A stretch of 64,000 nt of DNA from Microbacterium yannicii PS01 (GTDB lineage: Bacteria > Actinomycetota > Actinomycetes > Actinomycetales > Microbacteriaceae). Positions 1 to 9,309 of the stretch are shown here, in pieces. Numbering within the stretch: position 1 is the first letter of the stretch; each line of letters begins with the position of its first letter. Location: the NCBI RefSeq assembly GCF_000304335.1, contig NZ_CAJF01000010.1, forward strand, positions 62,001 to 126,000, given 5' to 3'. Position numbers and translations under genes: made by a program. Below the pieces are notes generated by a model. The model saw only the letters and a list, made by a program, of their open reading frames with translations. It was not told the origin of the DNA and searched no databases.

Positions 1-24
1 CCCGCTCACTCGGAAGGCATGGAC

Positions 25-780
25 ATGGCACGAATCGTCGTCATCGGAGGCACCGGCCTCATCGGCTCTAAGGTCGTCGCAAAGCTCACCGAACACGGGC
101 ATGACGCCGTCGCGGCGGCTCCCAACACCGGGGTCAACACCATCACCGGCGAAGGATTGGCCGAGGCGCTGACCGGCGCGAACGTCGTCGTCGACGTGTC
201 CAATTCGCCTTCCTTCGCTCCGGACGATGTCATGAACTTCTTCACGACCTCGACGAGCAACCTGCTGAAGGCGGAAGCCGAGGCGGGGGTCACGCACCAC
301 GTCGCACTGACGATCGTGGGCACGAACCGCCCACAGAGCATCCCGTACTTCGCGGCGAAGGTCGCTCAAGAGAAGCTGATCCGCGAGTCGGGAATTCCGT
401 ACTCGCTCGTGCACGCGACGCAGTTCTTCGAGTTCGTCGGAAGCATCGCCGACATCTCTACCGAAGGCGAGACGGTCCGCCTTCCCGGTGCCCTCGTGCA
501 GCCCATCGCGGCGGAGGATGTCGCCACTGCCGTCGCCCGCACGGCGGCCGGCAGCCCCGTGGGCGACGTCGAGATCGCGGGGCCGGAGGCGTTCGGCATG
601 GACGAGTTCATCCGACGCGGCCTGAGCTTCCGCAAGGACTCTCGTACGGTGGTCCGCGACGACACAGCGCCGTACTACGGCGCCGTCGTGGAGGAGCGCA
701 CCCTCGTTCCCGTCGACGGAGCGCAGATCTTCGAGACGCGCCTCGAGGAGTGGCTTCCCCTGAACCCGCCGCGCGCCTGA
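25..780 (+). CDS. NmrA-like NAD(P)-binding SDR-family reductase
   Basis: This is a cytoplasmic atypical short-chain dehydrogenase of about 251 residues. The N-terminus VVIGGTGLIGSKVV carries the GxxGxxG dinucleotide-binding loop of a Rossmann fold. The later stretch resembles NmrA/YwnB-type proteins that use NAD(P)H on small molecules or sense the cofactor. The ATG at 25 is preferred over the one at 19 because GGAAGG at 12-17 then lies 7 bases upstream. The substrate cannot be told from sequence. The next gene is an alpha/beta hydrolase on the same strand, separated by a strong hairpin, so the two are probably transcribed separately. Confidence 0.85.
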   Translation: MARIVVIGGTGLIGSKVVAKLTEHGHDAVAAAPNTGVNTITGEGLAEALTGANVVVDVSNSPSFAPDDVMNFFTTSTSNLLKAEAEAGVTHHVALTIVGTNRPQSIPYFAAKVAQEKLIRESGIPYSLVHATQFFEFVGSIADISTEGETVRLPGALVQPIAAEDVATAVARTAAGSPVGDVEIAGPEAFGMDEFIRRGLSFRKDSRTVVRDDTAPYYGAVVEERTLVPVDGAQIFETRLEEWLPLNPPRA

Positions 781-789
781 ACCTGCGCC

Positions 790-827
790 ATGATGCTCCG
801 CCGGCCGGTCCGCCGACGGAGCATCAT
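790..827 (+). terminator. Hairpin between SDR and hydrolase genes
   Basis: ATGATGCTCCG at 790-800 pairs perfectly with CGGAGCATCAT at 817-827, an 11-bp stem with a GC-rich 16-base loop. It begins 9 bases after the SDR stop codon and ends 6 bases before the next start. No T-run follows, which is usual for high-GC actinobacterial terminators. It overlaps the ribosome-binding region of the next gene, so an effect on that gene's translation is also possible. Confidence 0.5.
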
Positions 828-833
828 GGAGCC

Positions 834-1634
834 ATGACGATGCGCGTGCAGCTGAGTCCGACGGCGACACTGGCCTACGACGCGATCGGGAGCGGTATTC
901 CGCTCCTGGCGCTGCACGGTGCGTACTCGGCACGTGCCGAAGTGCGGGGCTTTCTCGAGCCGATGCTCGCCGAGCGGCCGGTGCGCCGGATCTATGCGGA
1001 TCTGCCGGGCCACGGCGAGTCACGGCCTTCCAGCGGACTTCGAACTCCGGATGACGTCCTCGACCTCGTCGACCGATTGTTGGAAGCCGAGACGTCCGGC
1101 GGCCGGTTCCTCGTTCTCGGGCACTCTTTCGGGGGCCATTTCGCACGGGCGATCGCCGCGCGGCATCCCGACAGGGTCGCCGGGATGGCGCTCATTTGCT
1201 CGTTCGTCGCGGGGGAGCAGCGCACCGCCGAGAGCCGGGTGGTTCGTGACGACGGAGCGTCAGCCGCCCTCGACCCTGACCGGCGGAGCGAATACGAGGG
1301 CTACTTCGTCGTGCGGACGGCGGACACCCTCGAGCGCTTTCGAAGGGCGGTCATACCGGCCACCGGCGATGTGGACGACGAGACTCTCGAGGTCGCCATC
1401 GCCGCAGGACCCCACGCTGCGGACCCGGATGAGGTCGCCGTCGACGCCCCGGTGCTCGTGATGTCGGGACGACACGACAGCTGGGTGGGGTGGGAGCGCC
1501 AGGAGCGCCTCGGCGATCTCTATCCGCATGCCACTGTCGTGACTGCCGCCGACGCAGGCCACGCGCTGCCGCACGAACGTCCCGGTCTGGTTACGGCGCT
1601 CCTTTGCGACTGGCTGGACGAGATCGGCGTGTGA
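834..1634 (+). CDS. Alpha/beta hydrolase
   Basis: This predicted 266-residue alpha/beta-fold hydrolase has the oxyanion region LLALHGAYS near the N-terminus, the nucleophile elbow GHSFGGH (Ser in G-x-S-x-G), an acid region near VLVMSGRHDSWV and a C-terminal DAGHALPHE with the catalytic His. The complete triad implies a working esterase or hydrolase, probably cytosolic as no signal peptide is seen. The ATG at 834 gives the usual family length. A start 84 bases further upstream is possible but would read through the hairpin. The substrate is not predictable. Confidence 0.88.
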   Translation: MTMRVQLSPTATLAYDAIGSGIPLLALHGAYSARAEVRGFLEPMLAERPVRRIYADLPGHGESRPSSGLRTPDDVLDLVDRLLEAETSGGRFLVLGHSFGGHFARAIAARHPDRVAGMALICSFVAGEQRTAESRVVRDDGASAALDPDRRSEYEGYFVVRTADTLERFRRAVIPATGDVDDETLEVAIAAGPHAADPDEVAVDAPVLVMSGRHDSWVGWERQERLGDLYPHATVVTAADAGHALPHERPGLVTALLCDWLDEIGV

Positions 1635-2603
1635 TCAGCGGGCTTCGTCCCACCACTGCAGCACGCGTGTTCCGAAGAGGGTGAGCCACCGCGACGGCTC
1701 GCCCTCGGCGACGTCGACATCGAACCACGTTCGGCCGGCGAGCGCCGCTCCCTGCAACCAGGTCCCGTCCGGTTGCCGGGCCTTCCGTACGACCTCGACG
1801 GCGTCGGCCAGTCGAGGATCGGGTGGGATGCCGTCGTGCAGGGCTGCCTCACGGAAATAGTCCAGCGCAGCCAGGGCGCTGTACCGGTGCCGGTTGGGGT
1901 AGACGAACTCCGTCGCGAAGTCGCCGACCAGCGCTCCGGTACTCGCGCGGTAGAGCAGGTTGCGGGAGAGAAGGTACTTCTCACCGAGTCGCCGCGTCTC
2001 ACGAAGGGTCGTGGCGCCGGTCAGCTTCTCGTACGCGAGCAGGCCGACGACCGCGTTCAGGGTCGAGTGGAACGAGGAGCGGGTCGAGTTCCCCTCTTCC
2101 GCTTCGCAATTCCAGCCGCCGTCGGCGAGCCGGTGCGAGGGGAACCACTCGGCGAGCGCGCTCACATCGGCACCGAGCCAGGCGCCGGCGGCCAGCGTGT
2201 ACGAGTTGATGCAGACGTCGATCTCGCCACCCCAGTAGGGGAGGTCGGCATAGTCCCACCGGCTGTTCGCATCCAGCTTCTCTGCGGTGCCGCTCAGGGT
2301 CGAGGCGTCGAGACCCCATTCCCGCAGGTCTTTGAGCGCCCAGGTGGTCGCGATCCACGGCTGGCCGGGTCGACTCGGCTCATCGCTCTCGAAGAAGCCG
2401 GCCGGGAAGAACGAGCCGCCGGCCCACTGCCCGTCCGGGTCCTGCTTCGACAGCAGCTGCGCACCGAACCCCTCGGACGCGATGAGGGAGCGGGTCGCCT
2501 CCCACGTCGCTTGGGGAGCTTTCACGAGATCACGTTCGACCTGCCACCGCAGGGCGGGATCGGAGTCCATCAGCCAGGTCAGCACGCGAGTCTCGATCGC
2601 CAT
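1635..2603 (-). CDS. Squalene-cyclase-like alpha/alpha-toroid protein
   Basis: This 322-residue protein has repeated QW-like motifs: DPDGQWAGG near residue 55, LADGGWNCE mid-protein and QPDGTWLQG near the C-terminus. Such repeats are typical of the prenyltransferase/squalene cyclase alpha-alpha barrel fold. It lacks an obvious DXDD catalytic motif and is about half the length of true squalene-hopene cyclases, so terpene cyclase activity is doubtful. Stand-alone half-length members are common in actinobacteria and mostly uncharacterised. It converges with the upstream hydrolase with no gap between the stop codons. Confidence 0.75.
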   Translation of the reverse strand: MAIETRVLTWLMDSDPALRWQVERDLVKAPQATWEATRSLIASEGFGAQLLSKQDPDGQWAGGSFFPAGFFESDEPSRPGQPWIATTWALKDLREWGLDASTLSGTAEKLDANSRWDYADLPYWGGEIDVCINSYTLAAGAWLGADVSALAEWFPSHRLADGGWNCEAEEGNSTRSSFHSTLNAVVGLLAYEKLTGATTLRETRRLGEKYLLSRNLLYRASTGALVGDFATEFVYPNRHRYSALAALDYFREAALHDGIPPDPRLADAVEVVRKARQPDGTWLQGAALAGRTWFDVDVAEGEPSRWLTLFGTRVLQWWDEAR

Positions 2604-2952
2604 TTCTGCACCGTACCGGCGACCGCGGACGCGACGAAAGCGCCGGCCTGCGGCATCCGCTGCGCGAAAGAGGCGTGCGTGGACGGACCGAAGCGTAAGA
2701 AATACTCGGCGGTTCGACCTTCGTCAAGCCCCTCATCGAGAGCGCGACCATCGCGCACGCTGAACGCACTTCGCCGCTCGAATCGTCGTCGCAGCGGACC
2801 TGCTCGGGCCGATGTCGTAGCCCGGCTGGCTCGTGCGGGATGACAGCGCGGCGAGACGATCGTTGGATTGACGACGGCATCGTGGGACGATGCCGTGGAC
2901 GGCTCGCGATCGGGGGAGAGGCGGCTGTTGCTCAGGGACTGGAGGCCAGCAG
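2604..2952. other. Gene-free stretch with one perfect palindrome
   Basis: I see no convincing coding region here. Reading frames on both strands lack recognisable motifs and ribosome sites. The one clear signal is the inverted repeat ACGGCATCGT at 2874-2883, three bases GGG, then ACGATGCCGT at 2887-2896. It lies 57 bases upstream of the next start and could be an operator or a transcription hairpin. The stretch should also contain the promoter of the leftward cyclase-like gene. Confidence 0.4.
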
Positions 2953-3168
2953 GTGAGCTTGGGGTATGACGTATCGGTGTGGGAGCGGTATGCGACCGAG
3001 CTGGCGCTCGCCTTCGGCGATACGGCGACGCGGATCAAGGCCGTGCGCACCGCCTACTACGTGCAGGGCTTCGACGTCGATCTGATCTCGGACGCCAGTG
3101 GCTTTCCGGTGTGGAGGGTGCGGCAGGCGATCCGCGACGGGGCGCCGAGCCCGGAACAGGATGCGTAG
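2953..3168 (+). CDS. Small hypothetical protein
   Basis: This 71-residue protein begins at a GTG preceded by GGAGG at 2941-2945 with 7-base spacing, which decides the start. The sequence (SLGYDVSVWERYATEL, later AYYVQGFDVDLIS) is mixed helical with no membrane segment or signal peptide. The part around DLISDASGFPVWRVRQAIRDG looks like a helix-turn-helix-type helical pair, so a small DNA-binding role is possible but not shown. The family is not recognised. Confidence 0.55.
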   Translation: MSLGYDVSVWERYATELALAFGDTATRIKAVRTAYYVQGFDVDLISDASGFPVWRVRQAIRDGAPSPEQDA

Positions 3169-3202
3169 GTCCACGGCTCTTTGACTGCGCGAGGACCGAG
3201 GA

Positions 3203-4246
3203 ATGGAGCGACCCGAGATTTTGCGCCCGCCGGAGCGGCTCAGGGTATTGACGTTCAACGTCCTGGACCGTGCCCAGGCGGAGGGCGACAAGCGGGAAGT
3301 GATCCTCAAGGACGGACTGGCGCGTCTCGACGCCGATGTCATCGCCCTGCAGGAGGTCACGCGGTCGGACGAGGTCGACCAGGCACGTGACTGGTTCGGA
3401 TTCGAAGTGACGATCATCGACCACCCGAACGCGCCCGGGGAGTCGGTGGGGGCGTGCTTGGTCAGTCGCCACCCCGTGGCCGCGACGCACGTGCTGGGCA
3501 GCCCGGCAGCTGCACGCGCGCCCGGACTGCCCTGGCTCGGCGCGGTGGCGGCGGAAGTGCTCGTCCCGCCGCCGATAGGACCGGTTCTGGTGATCCACCA
3601 CAAGCCGAGCTGGCAGCTCGACAGGGAGGACCTGCGCGAGAACCAGGCGGTGGCCGTCGCGCGGTTCGCCGACGACCTCACTCGCGACCGTCCCGATCTG
3701 CCGGTCATTCTCGTCGGAGACTTCGACGCTGCTCCGGATGCCGCGAGCATGCGGTTCCTCACCGGCAAGGCGTCGCTCGGGGGGATGGCAGTCCGCTACG
3801 AAGATTGCTGGGAGGCCCTTCATCCGCGGGAGGCCGGCCACACCTTCAGCCCGCGGAATCCGCTGGTGAGGGCGGGCCAGATGCCCCTCGAACGAGGCCG
3901 CCGCATCGATCACATCATGGTCAGATCCGGCGACCACGGGCCGCTTCTCGATGTGGCAGAGTGCCGGCTGGTCTTCGACGAGGAAGTGGACGGAGTATGG
4001 GGGAGCGATCACTTCGGGGTCTGCGCCGACCTGGTTCCGCCACCGCATCGGCCCCGGGGAGTGGGGCGCAGCGTCGCGGTGATGTTCGAACGGCCTCACG
4101 GAGTCGAGTTGCGACCCCCGCACCGAGGGTCAGTTAGCGAGTCCATGCGCTGTCTTGGGCTGCGATTCGTTCGGGCCGAGTCTCTGTGTCGAATCGGTCC
4201 GCAGCCACGCTGCGGCGGCTTGGACACGGCGGTTGACGTCGGCTGA
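3203..4246 (+). CDS. Endonuclease/exonuclease/phosphatase (EEP) family protein
   Basis: This metal-dependent phosphoesterase of the EEP superfamily shows the expected motif order: LTFNVLD near residue 15 (Asn ligand), IALQEVTR near 48 (catalytic Glu), [10 protein letters not shown] near 170 (Asp/Asn pair in the usual GDFN position, with Asp replacing Asn) and WGSDHFGV near 270 (terminal SDH). It may act on nucleic acid or on phosphoinositol-like or other phosphodiester substrates. No secretion signal is seen. The last 117 bases overlap the convergent LuxR gene. The final 50 or so residues are compositionally odd and may not be conserved. Confidence 0.85.
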   Translation: MERPEILRPPERLRVLTFNVLDRAQAEGDKREVILKDGLARLDADVIALQEVTRSDEVDQARDWFGFEVTIIDHPNAPGESVGACLVSRHPVAATHVLGSPAAARAPGLPWLGAVAAEVLVPPPIGPVLVIHHKPSWQLDREDLRENQAVAVARFADDLTRDRPDLPVILVGDFDAAPDAASMRFLTGKASLGGMAVRYEDCWEALHPREAGHTFSPRNPLVRAGQMPLERGRRIDHIMVRSGDHGPLLDVAECRLVFDEEVDGVWGSDHFGVCADLVPPPHRPRGVGRSVAVMFERPHGVELRPPHRGSVSESMRCLGLRFVRAESLCRIGPQPRCGGLDTAVDVG

Positions 4247-5542
4247 CCGGCCGAGTCCGAGCTTGTCGAAGATGTTGGAGACGTGGGTGTCGACGGTGCG
4301 TTCGGAGACGAATAGCTGGGCCGCGATCGCTGCGTTGCTCCGTCCCTCGGCGATGAGCGCGAGCACTTCACGCTCACGTGGCGAGAGCGATCCCTCGAGG
4401 AACGGGCGCGCGCCGATGAGTTCACGCGGCGGCTCGGCCGCTATGAATCTCTGCAGCCGACGGGAGAGCGGAGTGAACGCTGCGACGAACAGGACAGCGA
4501 GGACGAGTGTGCCGACGCTCGCGATCAATACCGCCTGATCTCGTGCCACCACAGCGAGCATGGAGGCGAGCAGGCTGGCCAGTTGCGCGCTCACGAGCGC
4601 CCAGAGGCCCAGCAGAACCCACCGCACTGAGCGGGCCGCGGCACCTGTTACACCGTCGTCGCGAGTGGTGTGGGCGATGAGGACTCCCGCGGCGACGATC
4701 ACCGGCGGCATGCAGAATGCGACCCAAAGCACCGCCGCCGCAAGGGACTGGTCGATCAGCGCGGCCTCGGCTGCGATAAGGAGCAGAAAGTTCGTGACGA
4801 TGGTGAGCAGCGGAGCGCATGAGGCGACGGCGGCGACGGTGACGCGGGCGCGTAGCAGACCGCGTGCGCGAACAGCAGCCATCCATGCAAGCGCAGCCAC
4901 GACGACCATGGACAGCATCCACAGCGCTGTCATGATGCCGAACATGCCGGTCAAGAGGACGGATGTCTCGTCGGGGATGAGTGGTGCGAGCGGCGCGCCG
5001 AGGCTCCGGTACGCGTCTGGGCATGACGTGTCCGGGCAACTCGCCTCCGGCGAGACGGTGACCAGTCCGATTGCGAAAGTGACGACGAGGAGCCCGGCGA
5101 TGCCCAGGCGCCACCACCGCAGCTTCCGTGGCTGATGGTCGACCTCCTCGATCGCGATCAGCGCGACCAGCCCGGCGAGGGTGACGGAAACCATGTACCA
5201 GCCACCCTCCAGCGCGACGAGCACCTCGGCGAGAACCGACCCGCTCGGAGCCGCTGCGCCGGCGCCGGCCGCCCACACGATGTAGGCCGAAAGACTCGCT
5301 CCGAGCCAGAGCGTCGCACGCGAGGTGCGCGCATGTCCACGCTCGCGGAGCGCCGCGGCACAGCCGATGACTGCGAGAGCTGAACCCGCGCAGACGATGG
5401 CGAAGAACAATGGCGTCGCGGGCACAGACCCCGCCAGGTAGACGGCTGTGAAGCACCCGAGAGCTACCACCGTGAGCGCACCGGTGGCCCACGGCGCGGC
5501 CACGCCCCAGGTCCGTGAGTGCTCGGTGATGCTCCCGGGCAT
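4130..5542 (-). CDS. Membrane-embedded LuxR-family transcriptional regulator
   Basis: This 470-residue protein has around ten hydrophobic helices over its first 390 residues followed by a C-terminal LuxR-type helix-turn-helix ([22 protein letters not shown], then [14 protein letters not shown]). One extracytoplasmic loop has CPDTSC, a possible disulfide or metal site. The architecture implies a one-component regulator that senses a membrane or external signal. The start MPGSITEHS at 5542 is chosen because the longer upstream frame is low-complexity and overlaps the preceding gene. It lies 7 bases behind another membrane gene on the same strand, so the two are probably co-transcribed and act together. 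Confidence 0.8.
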   Translation of the reverse strand: MPGSITEHSRTWGVAAPWATGALTVVALGCFTAVYLAGSVPATPLFFAIVCAGSALAVIGCAAALRERGHARTSRATLWLGASLSAYIVWAAGAGAAAPSGSVLAEVLVALEGGWYMVSVTLAGLVALIAIEEVDHQPRKLRWWRLGIAGLLVVTFAIGLVTVSPEASCPDTSCPDAYRSLGAPLAPLIPDETSVLLTGMFGIMTALWMLSMVVVAALAWMAAVRARGLLRARVTVAAVASCAPLLTIVTNFLLLIAAEAALIDQSLAAAVLWVAFCMPPVIVAAGVLIAHTTRDDGVTGAAARSVRWVLLGLWALVSAQLASLLASMLAVVARDQAVLIASVGTLVLAVLFVAAFTPLSRRLQRFIAAEPPRELIGARPFLEGSLSPREREVLALIAEGRSNAAIAAQLFVSERTVDTHVSNIFDKLGLGRSADVNRRVQAAAAWLRTDSTQRLGPNESQPKTAHGLAN

Positions 5543-5549
5543 GCGCCGA

Positions 5550-6248
5550 TTATCCCGCGTGACGTCGCGCTGCGGCAGGTGTGCCGGTGGCATACTGCCA
5601 GCCGCCGGCACCGAAGCCGACCGCCACGACGACCCATCCGATTGCGAGTGCCCATCCGGCGATGAATCCACCGAGCATCACCAGCGGAATCGCCGCGACG
5701 AGAACGATCGCAGCCCAGAGTAAGTATGCGTGGCGCCGACTAGCGACCAACGCCGCGATCCCGAGAAGCAGGATGCCGGCGGGAAGCGTCACGAACAGCA
5801 CGTTGATGACTGATCCTTGGACCTGCCCGTCGATACCCCCGATGAAGGTGAGCAGGTCGTCGCCGACGAGCCCCACCGCCGGCGCCGCGGCGACCGCGGC
5901 GACCGGCCCCGGGTAGGCCGCGACGCAGAACCCCACGAACGTCAGCGCTGTGGCGACCGCTCCCAAATGCGGAGCACCGCGTCTGATCGCCGCGCCGACG
6001 ACGAGTGAAGCGATCGCTCCAAAGACGCCGGCGACGATCAGAAAGAGCAATCCCCACTGTGCCCCCACGGGATCGGCGGCGATCGCCGCGGCCGATGCAG
6101 GGATGTCTGACGCCGGGTCATACGGTGTGCTCACCGCCCACCCTGCCATGGCGAGTGGGCCAACCGGAGTCGTGACAGCGAGCGCGATACGCCCGCGAGA
6201 GGTCTGGGCTAGGACGGTCGCACTCGGTGCGACAGATGCTGTGGACAT
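5550..6248 (-). CDS. Multi-pass membrane protein, partner of the LuxR gene
   Basis: This 232-residue hypothetical protein has roughly six transmembrane helices (for example [23 protein letters not shown] and [20 protein letters not shown]). No enzymatic motif is visible. It stops 7 bases before the start of the downstream membrane-bound LuxR regulator, which strongly suggests one operon. It could be the regulator's sensor partner or simply a target gene. The family is not recognised. Confidence 0.7.
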   Translation of the reverse strand: MSTASVAPSATVLAQTSRGRIALAVTTPVGPLAMAGWAVSTPYDPASDIPASAAAIAADPVGAQWGLLFLIVAGVFGAIASLVVGAAIRRGAPHLGAVATALTFVGFCVAAYPGPVAAVAAAPAVGLVGDDLLTFIGGIDGQVQGSVINVLFVTLPAGILLLGIAALVASRRHAYLLWAAIVLVAAIPLVMLGGFIAGWALAIGWVVVAVGFGAGGWQYATGTPAAARRHAG

Positions 6249-6426
6249 GTGCTTGCTTCCTCGCTGTCTCCGACGAATTCGGAGCGTTCGGCCCGAAGCT
6301 ACGACGGGGGCGAGCCTCAGCGCCTCGGTGCCACCACGGAATCAGGACACTCCGTGCCGGCACGGACCCTCCGGGCGGAACCTCCCGAACGAGTCGGTGC
6401 TGGCCGTCGACGACCTCCGGTACCGG

Positions 6427-6993
6427 TCAGTGGTTCACGTCGTAGACGACCTTCACGACACCGTTGGCGTACGCCGCCGATTCGCGCAGCGTGAGCTGCT
6501 GCGGCGCCGCCGGGAAGATCGTCTTGCCTGAGCCGAGCAACACCGGGAACACGAGCAGGTTGTACCGGTCGATGAGGTTGGCCTCAGCGAGACGTGTGGC
6601 AAGGTCGGCGCTGCCGTGGATGAAGACGCCGCCGCCCTCGCCGTCGCGCAGCGCCGCTACCTCTTCCGTCGAGCGCAGGATGCGGGTCTCGCCCCAGCCA
6701 TCGAGCAGGTCGTCCTCGGCGAGCGTGGTGGACGCGACGTACTTGGGCAGGTCGCGGTACGCCGCGTGGTCCTCTGATTCTCGCCAGAACGGCGCGAACG
6801 CCTCGTAGCTACGGCGGCCGAACAGGAGTGCCGTGGTATCAGCCAGCTCTTCGCCCTTCAGAGAGTAGGCGTCGGCGTCGAACGGGGTGCGGAACACCCA
6901 CCCACCGTTAGGGTGACCTTCGACCGCACCGCCGGGCGAATCGACGATGCCGTCAACGGTGATGAAGCCGGTATAAACAAGTTCGCGGGTCAT
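6427..6993 (-). CDS. Dihydrofolate reductase family protein (RibD C-terminal-like)
   Basis: This 188-residue protein has the RibD_C/DHFR-like fold: an N-terminal strand LVYTGFITVDGIV, a central TTALLFGRRSYEAFAPFW NADPH-binding region, VFIHGSADLATRL and a C-terminal VVKVVYDV strand. It probably reduces a small heterocyclic substrate with NAD(P)H. Such actinobacterial proteins are not the essential FolA. The ATG at 6993 has GGAG six bases upstream, better than the TTG 12 bases earlier. A shrunken relic of a near copy lies at 10739-10801 in the same orientation. Confidence 0.85.
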   Translation of the reverse strand: MTRELVYTGFITVDGIVDSPGGAVEGHPNGGWVFRTPFDADAYSLKGEELADTTALLFGRRSYEAFAPFWRESEDHAAYRDLPKYVASTTLAEDDLLDGWGETRILRSTEEVAALRDGEGGGVFIHGSADLATRLAEANLIDRYNLLVFPVLLGSGKTIFPAAPQQLTLRESAAYANGVVKVVYDVNH

Positions 6994-7199
6994 TCTCTGC
7001 TCCAAGTCCGGGGTCGCATTTCACCCCCTTGCTATGGCGTCGAACGAACATCGTCCAGATCGACACCGACGCCAGGCCAGTGCCCGGCGTCCTGTTCGGC
7101 GAGCTAGGCGCTTTGCTTGCTGCGTGCGGCGCATCGGAAAGCTGGCTGAGCTACGGGTTTCCGCGATAGCCGGCCGAATAAGGTTGATGTCCCGCACGA

Positions 7200-7598
7200 T
7201 CAAGAGGCGAAGGCGTCCGCGAACTCGGGGCTCGGCGAGATCTCTTCGATCACGTCGACCAGGATGCTTCCCGGCGCTTCGACGATGAAGTGGCGCTGAC
7301 CGAAAACCTCGTCCCGCAGCTCGAGCCTGATGGGCAGACCCCGATCCCGCAGGCGGGCGTACTCGACGGTCGCGTCGTCGATCTCGAGGTTCAGCAGAAC
7401 GCCGCCGCACGGCACACGGAATCCTTCCGGGATCGTGGGATGCGTGCAGTCCAGCACCGCGAGCTCGTGCGACCCGTGGCGCAGACTCACGTACCAGTCG
7501 GCCGAGAAGCTCACCTCGAACCCGAAGTGACTGACGAAGAAGTGCGCCACGAGGGAGGGATCCGCGACCTGCAGCACGGGATACGAACTCTTGAGCAT
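7200..7598 (-). CDS. VOC-family (glyoxalase/bleomycin-resistance-like) protein
   Basis: This 132-residue protein has the paired beta-alpha-beta-beta-beta units of the vicinal oxygen chelate fold, with PVLQVADPSLVAHFFVSHFGFEV at the start and a C-terminal FGQRHFIVEAPGSILVDVIEEI. It may bind or convert a small molecule, or sequester it. It is divergent from a TetR regulator, with only 68 bases between the starts and a long palindrome in that gap, so it is very likely the repressor's target. Confidence 0.85.
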   Translation of the reverse strand: MLKSSYPVLQVADPSLVAHFFVSHFGFEVSFSADWYVSLRHGSHELAVLDCTHPTIPEGFRVPCGGVLLNLEIDDATVEYARLRDRGLPIRLELRDEVFGQRHFIVEAPGSILVDVIEEISPSPEFADAFAS

Positions 7599-7610
7599 GA
7601 TCTCATCTCC

Positions 7611-7657
7611 TTACGTACAATATGAATGTAAGAACTATACATACCGATTGTACGTAA
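7611..7657. promoter_or_regulatory. TetR operator palindrome in the VOC/tetR divergent promoter
   Basis: TTACGTACAAT at 7611-7621 is matched by its exact reverse complement ATTGTACGTAA at 7647-7657, each arm holding TACGTA. The arms are 25 bases apart and flank an AT-rich core (GTAAGAACTATACATA) that probably contains both promoters. The layout is typical for a TetR repressor controlling itself and its divergent neighbour. Confidence 0.75.
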
Positions 7658-7666
7658 AGGAAACCT

Positions 7667-8269
7667 ATGCCTCGCGCCTCTGCCGCGGACGCCGCGCTCA
7701 CTGCTCAGAAGGTGCTGGATGCCGCGCTGCGATGCTTCACGGAGCACGGCTACCACGCGACGTCCGTCGATCAGATCGCCAAGTCCGCTGGCGTGACCCG
7801 CGGGGCGGTGTATCACCATTTCCACGACAAGACCGGCCTCCTCCGGGCGATCGTCCGCGCCGGGCATGAGCGCGTCGCCGCGTACGTGGTCGCTCGGTCT
7901 GAACCACACGAGGACGACCCCGTGGCACTCCTGCGGTCGGGCTGCCATGCGTTCGTCGATGGCGTCACGCAGGACGAGGCTGCCCGGCTCATCCTCATCG
8001 ACGGTCCTGCTGCGCTCGGCTGGACCGAGTGGCGAGCGCTTGACGAGGCGGCTTCCATGAGTGAGCTTCGCGAAGCACTTGCCCTTCTTGTCCCGACGGC
8101 GCAGGTCGAGGCTCTCACCCGACTGCTCTCGGGTGCGATGAACGAGGGCGTCCTCTGGCTCATCCACCGCCCCGACGATCGAGAGGCCCGCGACGCTATC
8201 CACCGGGCTCTGGACCAGCTCGTCGACGCCGTCGGCGCATCCGCAACCGGCCCCACAGCTGCGTCGTAG
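7667..8269 (+). CDS. TetR-family transcriptional regulator
   Basis: This 200-residue regulator has the classic TetR N-terminal DNA-binding domain: LDAALRCFTEHGYHATSVDQ, then IAKSAGVTRGAVYHHFHDKTG around residues 20-65, followed by a ligand-binding helical domain. The ATG at 7667 sits 6 bases after AAAGGAA. It most likely represses its own gene and the divergent VOC gene through the palindrome between them. The inducer is unknown. The last 74 bases overlap a convergent membrane gene. Confidence 0.92.
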   Translation: MPRASAADAALTAQKVLDAALRCFTEHGYHATSVDQIAKSAGVTRGAVYHHFHDKTGLLRAIVRAGHERVAAYVVARSEPHEDDPVALLRSGCHAFVDGVTQDEAARLILIDGPAALGWTEWRALDEAASMSELREALALLVPTAQVEALTRLLSGAMNEGVLWLIHRPDDREARDAIHRALDQLVDAVGASATGPTAAS

Positions 8270-8708
8270 CCGTAGTCCCCCCGCGTGGCGCTGAGATCGA
8301 GCGGCACCGGGTGAAACCTTGCGGCGCGGAGCGCCATTCGGCCGCGCGCTCGAGCGCGCGCATCCGGGCAGCCGCCGTGACACCTGCGGCGAGCACGAGA
8401 CTGAGGGCGCCGTCCCACAGCACCAGATCGCTGGCACCCGGCACTGCGAACCCGACCAGGAGACCGACGATCACTAGCGCCAACTTGCTGCTCAGCGCGA
8501 TGACCCACACAGCGAGCAGTCCGGGACGGACGGCAAGGAGGGCAAAGAGTGCAGCCCACGTCGTAAGCCCGACCGTCCGCCAGACCTCCGCGACGAGAAC
8601 CTCTGCTGACGCGTCCCGCAACGCGGTGGCGCTGAATACCGCCGCGACGAGCGCGAGCACCGCGGCCACGGTCGCAGCGGCTCGAGCGATCAGTCTGTAC
8701 CGGCGCAT
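8196..8708 (-). CDS. Hypothetical membrane protein
   Basis: This 170-residue protein has three to four hydrophobic helices in residues 8-120 (AAATVAAVLALVAAVFSATAL, TWAALFALLAVRPGLLAVWVIALS, LALVIVGLLVGFAV). Its Arg-rich C-terminal tail is encoded opposite the end of tetR. The tail has unusual composition, and the real conserved protein may end near residue 125. No function can be assigned. Confidence 0.55.
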   Translation of the reverse strand: MRRYRLIARAAATVAAVLALVAAVFSATALRDASAEVLVAEVWRTVGLTTWAALFALLAVRPGLLAVWVIALSSKLALVIVGLLVGFAVPGASDLVLWDGALSLVLAAGVTAAARMRALERAAEWRSAPQGFTRCRSISAPRGGTTATTQLWGRLRMRRRRRRAGPEPGG

Positions 8709-8801
8709 CGCGCCAGGATCACCCGCCGAAATGAACAGCAGGTCACCGATCGCGGCTCAACATGGTGAAGGGACTCCGACCATCGCCGCCCGCTCTGCTA
8801 G

Positions 8802-9131
8802 CTACGCATCGACGTCGTATACGACGACTTCCTCGGCCAGTTGGGAGATTTGTTCCGCTATAGGTTGATGGGCCGGATGGGGGAGGTAACCATCACGAGC
8901 TTCACGGCTCGAGAAGCTCACGATGAGCGCCCAGTCGAAGCCGCCTCCGAGACCTTCGGGACTTGTATTGGCTCCGCAATGAACGGCGAGCACGCCGGGG
9001 ATCGTCTCCACGAATGCGCCCGCCGTGACGCTGAGTTCCTCCAACGCGGCGGCGGTGATGTCGGCGCCCCAGCGGACGAGCACAACATGGACAACGGATG
9101 GTGTGGACACACACCCAGGATGCACCATCAA
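8802..9131 (-). CDS. Dabb-domain (stress-responsive A/B barrel) protein
   Basis: This 109-residue protein matches the dimeric alpha-beta barrel pattern: VVHVVLVRW at the start of the core, a central FDWALIVSFSSREARDGYLPHPAHQ motif, and a C-terminal VVVYDV strand. The Y-x-x-HPAH segment is the family hallmark. Such proteins are small dimers; some act as monooxygenase-like enzymes, most are unassigned. It is a monocistronic gene. The exact start is uncertain by one or two Met codons. Confidence 0.8.
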   Translation of the reverse strand: MMVHPGCVSTPSVVHVVLVRWGADITAAALEELSVTAGAFVETIPGVLAVHCGANTSPEGLGGGFDWALIVSFSSREARDGYLPHPAHQPIAEQISQLAEEVVVYDVDA

Positions 9132-9309
9132 GCCTCCCTCGGCCGGCGCGCGGCAGTCCGGTGGCGCTGATGAGAACGATCAGTTTGCGTCGCGCAGTAA
9201 CGGGGCGGATCACCCCTAGAGATCCTCTCGCAAGGGCGGGAGCCGTTGACTTTCCTGCTGAGCCCGGATGATCTTGAAGCACTCGGTCGGCGTGGTGCAC
9301 ACTGACCGG

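Noticed and set aside
1773..2843. A 356-codon plus-strand frame opposite the squalene-cyclase-like gene
   Set aside because: Composition is typical of an antisense high-GC frame. The minus strand has repeated QW-like motifs.
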